This document shows positions 56,884-64,000 of a DNA stretch of 64,000 nucleotides, piece after piece. The notes beneath the pieces are model-generated. The model saw only the letters and a program-made list of their open reading frames with translations, had not been told where the DNA came from and did no database searches. Origin of the DNA: Batillaria attramentaria (taxonomy: Eukaryota > Mollusca > Gastropoda > Batillariidae); NCBI GenBank assembly GCA_018292915.2, contig JACVVK020000344.1, positions 585,001-649,000 on the forward strand. The letters run 5' to 3'. The translations under genes and the position numbers were made by a program. Every line of letters begins with the position of its first letter. The first letter of the stretch is position 1.

Positions 56884-57960
56884 ATACCAAAGGTCACAGG
56901 GTGTGAAATACAAGATTGCCCTTTTTTACACGCTTTTTTCTCCCTTGTGTTTCTCATGATCCCCACCCCCCCCCCCACCCCCACCTCATTTCGTGTACTG
57001 AATTCTTAAAACTGAATTTCTTTTGCTTAAATATTTCATGAGATTCTATTGTTTTAGGTGTTGTTGCTTGGGTTTGTTTGTGCATTTGTTTGTTTTATAG
57101 TTTTTTGTTTGTTTGTTTTTCTTGGAGAGGGGAGGGGGCGGAGTTAAAATTACCGATAATTTAAAAAACCGTAAAGAGTTAATTAGTGAAAAATAAACTT
57201 ACCCTCATCTCTAGGGCCTTCAAGTAAAGTAAACTATCCCGGAATCTTAAGTGAGTCAAGTCTAATGCAGACATTAACCCTTTCACAAATTAATTACACA
57301 AATCTTTTATCTATAGTACACACACGCAGGCTAAAATATGACTGTTACTCGAAAGGAAACAGTTTGCGACGTTGCCGATGGCCGGCGTGTGAAAGGCAAC
57401 CATTCAACTCCCTAAGGACCTGGACCCAGCCGCTTCTCAAACCCTGAAGACCGCACTAATGGGCCGTACGTGAAGACAGGACCGAGTGTCTTCGGCTCAA
57501 AGCGGCGATGAAAAGCCAAGTGCTTAGAAACTCATAAAGTACACACAGAGACACACACACAACCCCAACCACTCTCATGCTGTTGCTAGGATCCTTTCGT
57601 TGGTGTGAGAACTTGAAGACGCCTCGTCCGTATTCCATGTTCCAGTCGGCACCATGTATGGTTGGCGAAATCTGTTATAATTACTTATCAGGATCCTTTC
57701 TGGTTGATGAAAGAAAGACACTTTGGCCATGCTCTGGTAGGTGCCGTCTACGGTTGGCAAATTCTGGTAGAGAACATCATGATCGGAATAACTGCTACGT
57801 CTTCGTAGAATGCTCTCCGTCGAATGCAAGTTAACTCAGGGGTGCAACAAACCCTGGATAACAGGGCTCGCCTAAAGCAAAGGATGTGAGATCATTCTGG
57901 CGATGTGCAGCGTATTACTTATCCCCTTTCCATACGTCCACATTTTCATGTGAGAACCCT
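56884..57960. other. No gene recognised
   Basis: C-rich at 56963-56985 and T-rich at 57050-57125. GGATCCTTTC(G/T)(T/G)GTTG-type blocks at 57588 and 57691 are weakly repeated with following GTTGGC(G/A)AA motifs. An 85-codon frame here (57577-57834) is not recognisable. Confidence 0.4.
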
Positions 57961-57962
57961 CG

Positions 57963-58095
57963 CCCCCCCCCCCCCCCCCCCCCCCCCCAACTTGAAAAAA
58001 ATTAAATAAATGAAATAAAATTAAATAAATGAAATAAAATTAAATAAATGAAATAAAATTAAATAAAACTTAAAATAAATTAATTAATTAATAAA
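57963..58095. repeat. C homopolymer and AAATAAATGAAATAAAATT repeats
   Basis: About 26 C residues, then three to four 19-20 bp AT-rich units. Confidence 0.9.
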
Positions 58096-58766
58096 TGGAT
58101 ATCTGTTGTGTGGAAATGTACTGTCTTCATTAACTGAAAGAGAAACTATGATTTGGAATGATTTCTTTGATGTGATTTGTATTACAACAATGAGAAGACG
58201 ATAAACCGCATTCACCGTGACAATGCCAAGAACACTGAAAACGGCCGGAGCCCGTAGTTACAAAGCATTGTTGAAATAACAATATTACCATACTTTAAAG
58301 TGTGTACGGGCGAAAAACTGAACCGCGACAACACTTCTTTGCAAAGCAAATTTTGTTTGGCCTGCAGCTGGAGAGGAAAAAAACAAAAAACAACAACTCG
58401 TGCATTTTGCCAACTGTACTGATAATACGCACACAGCGCTGTCCCTGAGCTGAAGGCAGGGCGTGTACCGTACGGGTGTTGCTGTCTGCTGTTCTGACAG
58501 GTGATGACGTGCTGATGGCACCCCGTGGACAGTGGTTTCCACACAGTTGTATTCCGGTGTAATGCCGCCAGATCAGCTCTTTCCTACGAGTGATTTCTCG
58601 AAAACTTTAAGAGAATGATATGAGAGACTGAAAATATTATAGAAATTAAGAAAATGTAAGTTCCTGAAAAAAGGTTTCATTCATGTTGGTAGATAATCAT
58701 GCCTTAGGTGTTTCTGTCGTAGAAATAAGTTTTGTATTAATTTTGTTTCTTTTTCTATACAAGTTT
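58096..58766. other. No gene recognised
   Basis: Unique-looking intronic sequence. Confidence 0.4.
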
Positions 58767-58905
58767 TGGAGCCTAGAAAGCCGAATGGTAGAGCGTCGGA
58801 CTTTCAATGCTCGGGTCGTGAGTTTTGCCGGCTTTTTTCCTCGTTGCTTTGTGTTTCATATCACCCGTATGTGGTGAGAACAGACGTTAAACCCTCAACC
58901 ACCCA
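58767..58905 (+). mobile_element. SINE-A with internal deletion
   Basis: GGAGCCTAGAAAGCCGAATG head and GGTCGTGAGTTTTGCCGGCT. The B-box end and CAAATATTTGTG segment are lost, then the middle and tail continue. Confidence 0.8.
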
Positions 58906-59015
58906 ATCATGGCAGAACACAGCCGGCCAGTGGGGATTAAAAAGCGAAACAGAAAAGAAACCAAAAAAGGTAAATCCATAAGCAATCATAGAAAGAAAGC
59001 AAGACAAAGAAAACC

Positions 59016-59148
59016 AGGGTGGGTGGGTGGGTGTTTGATGATTTAACGTCCTTTTCCACCAAATACGGGTGATATCAAAGACGGGGCAACGATGAAAAAG
59101 CCAGCACAAATATTTGACCCCAGCCGGGATACGAACTCAGGACCCAAA
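59016..59148 (-). mobile_element. SINE-A, 5'-truncated
   Basis: Tail, middle and B-box region (GGGATACGAACTCAGGACC) are present. The sequence diverges before the A box. Confidence 0.85.
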
Positions 59149-59318
59149 CTTGAAAACCGAGTTGACACGAATGAAATGTTTTATCACAAATCACAAAATA
59201 CTGAATACAGGTCGGCCGCTTCCGGTGACAAAAAAACATGATCCCAATCATCCCATTTAGCCTGCAGAACTGCACCTTCAAAGCTTGTCATTAATTAAAT
59301 GGACAGCCTTTCTCCAGC

Positions 59319-59570
59319 ATGGCTTCTGCGTTACTGCACTGGCCATGTCTCCTTCTCAAACCAACCAGTCAAACCAACCAGTTCTCCGCTGCATGCATGA
59401 CTTCCGCGTTTCTTCACTGGCCATGTCTCCTTCTCAAACCAACCAGTTCTCCGCTGCCTGCATGGCTTCTGCGTTACTGCACTGGCCATGTCTCCTTCTC
59501 AAACCAACCAGTTCTCCGCTGCATGTATGACTTCCGCGTTTCTGCACTGGCCATGTCTCCTTCTCCAGCA
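59319..59570. repeat. 65-bp minisatellite, four units
   Basis: TGGCCATGTCTCCTTCTC recurs at 59340, 59418, 59483 and 59548. Spacing is 78, 65 and 65 bp; the first has a 13-bp insertion duplicating CAAACCAACCAGT. Alternate units carry GGCTTCTGCGTTACT or GACTTCCGCGTTTCT, so the pattern is a dimer. Frames across it are open only because 78 is a multiple of three and the units lack stops. Confidence 0.92.
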
Positions 59571-59787
59571 GAATCAAAAGGCAATACTGTAAGCAGTGTT
59601 CACCAGCCTCTTAATCAAGCACCGGCTGACTTTCAATTAGCACCTCAAGTGTAACCATCCTGCCATTAAGCGCAGCTCTTGAAGGGACAGCCTGCTCCCC
59701 ACCCTCCCCTGGCCGCGGCATGGTTTCATTTCCCACTTGTGTTCAGCCCACACGGCCTATAGGACTGCAGGAGGTTGGTTGTTTTGG

Positions 59788-59952
59788 TTGGTTGGTTCCA
59801 GGTCTAACGCCCTTTTCCCATTTTTTCCCCACAATTTAGAGCGATATCACGGACGGGACAACTAGGGAAAAGCCAGCTCTTTTTTGGCTCATCTATCCGT
59901 GATTTGAACTCACGACACGACCAACACTTTGCCATTCGGCTGTCCTGTCCTC
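59788..59952 (-). mobile_element. SINE-A relative, diverged
   Basis: GGTCTAACGCCCTTTTCCC, GATATCACGGACGGGACAAC, AAAAGCCAGC, TGATTTGAACTCACGACACG, GCCATTCGGCTGTCC. It clearly follows the SINE-A order but at low identity. Confidence 0.65.
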
Positions 59953-59984
59953 CCCCCCCCCCCCCAAAAAAAAAAAAAAAAAAA

Positions 59985-60064
59985 ATCCGCTGGTTTTTCC
60001 CCCTCGTTGTCCTGTCTCTCACGTCAGTCACAACTACGCAGTGGAAAAAGACGCTAAACCAAAA
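59985..60064 (+). mobile_element. SINE-A relative, 3' fragment
   Basis: GCTGGTTTTTCCCCCTCGTT, GTCCTGTCTCTCACGTCAG, GTGGAAAAAGACGCTAAACC. Inverted relative to its neighbour, separated by C and A homopolymers. Confidence 0.5.
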
Positions 60065-60218
60065 CAACAAATGAAATCAGTGGACAACAAGAACAGCCTG
60101 TTGGTGTGTGAAATGTTTTGTATAATGGTGCTTATTCGTGTTTTGTTTTCCCCAGAAATGTTAAACACGTCTTTGTTCCTTATAATTTACAAACAGATCT
60201 TAAGTGCCACTTTGTAAC

Positions 60219-60391
60219 GGGGAGCCGGGATCGCCGAATGGTAGAGCGTTGGACTCCCGATACTCGGGTAGTGAGTTCGAATCCCGGCTGGGACCACATA
60301 TTTGTGCTGGCCTTTTTCTCGTTGCCCCGTCTTTGATATCACCCAGACGTGATGGAAAAGGACGTTAAACTCCTGACCCCCCCCCCCTTGC
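60219..60391 (+). mobile_element. SINE-A with 12-bp TSD
   Basis: Full plus-strand copy between CCACTTTGTAAC at 60207-60218 and 60392-60403. Confidence 0.94.
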
Positions 60392-60403
60392 CCACTTTGT
60401 AAC

Positions 60404-61427
60404 GCCTTTAAAGCCTACCATAGTGGGGATTTCGTGCTTTATTATTATTATTATTATCATTATTATCATTATATGCGTTTGGTTGGAGTTATTCATCATG
60501 ATACAATTCACGCATAGACGCGTCAGCTATGCGGCATGGAGCCTTGGGCAGAAGTAGCAGGGAAAAGAAACCACGCCTCCCATATCTACTCGTTGGTGTG
60601 AGAGAGACGGGTTTGCACAGTGAACAGAGAGGCATCAGTGAAAGTCTCTGGGAAACCCGTGCACAAGAGGGCTCGGTGCTATCAAAACTCTTGGGAGTTT
60701 ATTAAAGTGCAGCCCGAGCTGGTGGCATTCCGGCAATTTAAGGACCTGGGAGTTAAGCTGGGCGTCCATTAGGATCATTAAAGCGTAGAGGTTTACGGCC
60801 ATGTTTTCTGGGTCAGATGAATCCGTTGAGCACAAATGCGATGTTAACAACTCGCACTCCTGTCTCGGCTTCAGTGCAACTAAGAGCCTTCTTCCCTCCT
60901 CTTCATGCTCATCCCACCTCCCCCCTCCCCTCCATCCCCCCACACACCAGCTCTCCAACACCCAGATCTACAGTGCCCGTAATTAATTCCAGAGAAAATG
61001 GTACGCATTAGAGCTAGTCAGTCGTTCTATTTACCTATATTTCTGACTCGTGGAGTAGAATTTATCAGAGAAACGATAGATAAAGTGAACTTTAGACGTT
61101 GGTTTGAGCGCAGTTCAGCTAATTCTAGTCCTTACCCTCTTTCCGTCTTTACGTCCTCATCTGCTTATCAGTCCAATGTTGTCCAATCAGTCCACTGTCT
61201 GTGTTCAAGAGCAATATTAAAACGTTCCTTTTTTTTTTTTTTTTTCTTTTTTTTGGCAAAGCCTTCCAGTAATTTCCTCAGCGGCGAGTTGCTCTGTTGT
61301 TGTACACGTGGAAACTATACTGCTCTTCAAATTTAACTGTGCACGATCCACTGAAAAGGGCAACGGTATACAAACTACAAAAATGGGGTCCAACACTAAA
61401 TATTTCTTCGTTGTTTTTGGTTTTCAG
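60404..61427. other. No further exon seen before exon 2
   Basis: (ATT)/(ATC) run at 60441-60472, poly-T at 61230-61252. The end supplies the T-rich acceptor tract of exon 2. Confidence 0.45.
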
Positions 61428-61506
61428 ACGGTTCACAGTCCTCAGTACTATTCGGACAAACTACATCCACTGGGCGATCTTGCTGCTGGCTACAACTCGA
61501 GTAATG
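61428..61506 (+). CDS. MyoD: MyoD-family myogenic regulatory factor, exon 2
   Basis: A 79-nt exon between TTGGTTTTCAG and GTGAGT. Entering at phase 0 it encodes TVHSPQYYSDKLHPLGDL, then AAGYNSSN and the first base of a Gly codon (phase 1 exit). Vertebrate MyoD genes also have a small second exon of about this size after an exon holding the whole bHLH. The Tyr-rich, acidic composition fits that position. The conserved C-terminal helix (SLDCLSSIV-like) belongs to the next exon. It is not found in 61507-64000, so the gene is incomplete here. Confidence 0.85.
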
Positions 61507-61906
61507 GTGAGTTTCACCTCTCTTCATTTGTTTATCTATTAGTTTATTTCACTTTATGTTTCTTTCGTTTTTGTGTTTATTGTTGCTTGGAGATGATAAA
61601 AGTGGTTCGTTGTACAAACTGGTTCCAGCGCATACCCTGGATGGTATGCATAGAGCAAGGAATCATTTCCGCTGACGACAAGTGGACTTGAATATCGGAA
61701 CTGAACTAAGAGAGTACACGCCAACGTCGATCGGGCCTGTCAATATTCCGACTTCAGTAAGCCTTCACTTCTTCTTCTTCTTCTGCGTTTCCTGCAGCAC
61801 CAGGACACAAAACTATTGCCAGACTTGGAACTAGAGTTGTTATCGGCATATACAAGCCATTTTTTAAAACAAAAAAAAAAAAAAATGGAATGCTTTCTTT
61901 ACTGAG
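61507..61906 (+). other. Start of MRF intron 2
   Basis: Begins with consensus GTGAGT. No exon is recognised. The tract ending TTTCCTGCAG at 61797 looks like an acceptor, but the sequence after it does not encode MRF residues. Confidence 0.5.
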
Positions 61907-62081
61907 GGTGGGTGGGAGGGTGTTTAGGAGTTTAACGTCCTTGTCCACCACATACGGGTGATATCAAAGACGGGGCAACGATGAAAAATCCAGCACAAAT
62001 ATTTGGCCCCAGCCGGGATACGAACTCACGACCCGAGCATTAGAATTCCAACGCTCTACCATTCGGCCACCCCGGCTCCCC
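61907..62081 (-). mobile_element. SINE-A with 12-bp TSD (one mismatch)
   Basis: Full reverse copy between TTCTTTACTGAG at 61895-61906 and TTCTTTACCGAG at 62082-62093. It sits in MRF intron 2. Confidence 0.92.
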
Positions 62082-62093
62082 TTCTTTACCGAG

Positions 62094-63880
62094 AAGTATG
62101 TGTCGTGCTTTCTACCAAAAAAAAAAAATTCTGCCATATCCTTTCCGTGTGCGTCATTCACCTTGATGCAAATCACTGCAATGATCGCGACAGCTATGGA
62201 ACCTTGGACAGAAATTCAAGCCGGAAATTTAGACCAACTGCCTCTTCTTCCCCCCTCCCACCCTCTTTCATACGAAAACTTATCGAATCACCGTGCATTC
62301 TCTCCCTGAAAAACAAAAGCAGTGATTTATATCAAGCCTCAAAATGGCCAACGCAAGCGGCTAAACTTTCAACAAACGCTGGGGGCCATTACAATTATCG
62401 ATAAAAAGAAGGAAGATGGGGCAGATCTGGCCAGATGTAAAACACCGGCAGAGTGGAGCTCCTGGCAAGGGAAAGAGAAGGTAGCGGGCAAATAAAATGC
62501 TGTCGCTGACACGTGCTAACTTTAATACGCGACAAGGCGACTTTTAGCACCTGACTGTGGAGTTTTTCCTGATACACTATCGGTATCTCTGTCGTACCAC
62601 CCAGTGGATAGGGCTGGGGCGCAACCAGCAAGCGAGAGAGAGAGAGATGGGTGGATGGCTTAGTAGGGTTTTTGTTGTTTTTTTTTTGCTGAGGTTCGAA
62701 CTACTTTATCATGTCACACGTAACATAGATTTATATACAACATAACAATAGGACATTGAGCATGAACTTCTTTGTTTGTTTGTTGTTCTTTATCTACCTT
62801 TTTGTATTTGTAAAAGCCAGAGAGTGAAGTCTGTACAAATTAAATTTGACCTCATCAGCTCAAGGGTTCAGTCGAACAGTCACCTTAGTCGTCCAGATGT
62901 TTATCATGACCTTACGGACGTTAATGATAATGATGATGATGATGATGATGATGTGTGTGTGCATAAGGGGGAGGCGTAATGTCCATTTTAGTGGAATCAG
63001 AGGCAAGACTGCACGAGGACAGAATTTGACTGGTCACTATGATTTTATAGGTGTGAGTAAAAGCGTGAACAAAAAAATTTCTGTGGAAGATTTTTGGAAT
63101 GTTGACTCATGACTCATGTGACAAACTCTTTGTGAACGACATGAATTCTTAAGGCAAGACTCACTGGGACTTAAATGTCAACTGTGACAGTGCTCCGGTC
63201 ACAAAATTTTACGACACGCAAAACTAATTATTAATCCGTTTAGATACTGGGTGAAGCAGCATTCTCCAAATACTTCCCCCGAGAGACACGTGACCCTGTG
63301 CTTGACCTCTCTCAGGTCATCAGCAGTGAATGGCTGATTCACTTCTAATTTATCAAGCTGAATCTTTATTGTTCAGCGCCCCATATAGACCCAGATGCGA
63401 GTTCTCCAACTTGCGGTAATCTCCCCCTGCTGATTGAGGAACTTTACGACAACCGCAATCCGTGCCGAACTGCATGTGCGCACGCACGCTTCCTATACTA
63501 ACCTACTATTGTAGTCACCCCGGCTAACATGCACATTTTAGAAATGTAAAATTACCCATCTTTGAAATGACTTACGTGGTAAACAAGACATACCCACCCA
63601 CCCTTTGCAGAAAGATCTTTATCCCAGATGATTGGAAAATATTCGGGTTGTAACTATATACAGTTACACGTTTGTAGCTGTATAGACCTACTTCTGGACT
63701 GACCGTATTTCAAGTCTTGTGCAACTCCAATGGAAAATCATTTCCACGCTTGTGCACTTGGAATAAGAATCTGTGTAATGTGAATTAGAGCGTTCAATAA
63801 TTGGTAATTAGAATTCTTCATTTTATTGAATGTCGCGGTTTGACCAATGTGACTACTGAGAACAGCACGCCTGCACAAAT
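62094..63880. other. Gene-free stretch, probably MRF intron 2
   Basis: (GA)n near 62633-62648, (GAT)n at 62929-62953. The remainder is unique-looking. No third MRF exon is identified. Confidence 0.45.
63103..63116. promoter_or_regulatory. Two abutting AP-1 sites
   Basis: TGACTCATGACTCA contains two consecutive consensus TGACTCA sites. Possible enhancer element within MRF intron 2; function unproven. Confidence 0.25.
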
Positions 63881-63882
63881 CT

Positions 63883-63942
63883 CACTTTTTTTTTTTTTTT
63901 TTTTTCTTTTTTTTTTTTTTTGGGGGGGGGGGGGGGGGGTCT
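63883..63942. repeat. Poly-T running into poly-G
   Basis: About 36 T residues with one C, then about 18 G residues. Confidence 0.95.
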
Positions 63943-64000
63943 GGAGAGGTAATCACTACTTTTATCCTTTTTTTTCCTTCTTTTTTTTTCTTTATTCTTT

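Noticed and set aside
57577..57834. 85-codon plus-strand frame
   Set aside because: No recognisable domain, no splice or promoter support, and a similarly open minus-strand frame overlaps.
61797..61880. Possible exon after TTTCCTGCAG
   Set aside because: In phase it encodes a short Lys-rich frame without any MRF feature and runs into poly-A.
63270..63348. Possible third MRF exon (frame containing LDLSQVISSEW)
   Set aside because: Only weak resemblance to the C-terminal helix, and the preceding TTTAG acceptor gives the wrong phase after exon 2.

Overview
This is non-coding-rich animal genomic DNA. The one conventional gene that can be recognised is a myogenic regulatory factor (MyoD family bHLH). 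Its tripartite structure, a Cys/His-Trp motif followed by a bHLH, identifies the gene firmly. The invertebrate-type sequence, the dense tRNA-derived SINEs and the very abundant CA/GA/C-homopolymer microsatellites suggest a marine lophotrochozoan, most likely a gastropod mollusc. That taxonomic call is an inference.

Layout. From 1 to about 39.8 kb no host gene is recognised. The stretch is a mosaic of repeats: a high-copy tRNA-derived SINE (called SINE-A here, about 31 copies or fragments in the window), several terminal-inverted-repeat elements (families B, C, D and two MITEs), other tRNA-headed SINEs, short 3' ends of LINE-like elements, and long microsatellites. The only other long meaningful reading frame is the intact C-terminal part of a LINE reverse-transcriptase ORF at 19.24-20.39 kb. 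It is flanked by a 15-bp target-site duplication and is therefore a young, 5'-truncated insertion.

From 39.9 to 40.14 kb lies a CpG- and GC-rich block with a double CCAAT palindrome, a GC box and a possible 5' splice site. It is a candidate promoter and 5' exon for the gene downstream. Exon 1 of the MRF gene runs from 41817 to 42935 (373 codons, containing the whole Cys/His and bHLH region). An 18.5-kb intron follows, then a 79-nt exon 2 at 61428-61506. The C-terminal exon is not found and probably lies beyond the window.

The intron is as repeat-rich as the 5' flank. It contains a TIR element carrying a two-variant 32-bp minisatellite, a 65-bp minisatellite, two large direct duplications, and many SINE-A copies, several with clean 11-14 bp target-site duplications. 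The insertions form a readable stratigraphy: a TA-flanked MITE sits inside an old SINE-A copy at 0.58 kb, another inside a SINE-A relative at 36.2 kb, and an (ATT)n-tailed retroelement inside a SINE-A copy at 35.2 kb. Most long apparent reading frames are translations of microsatellites or repeats and are not genes.
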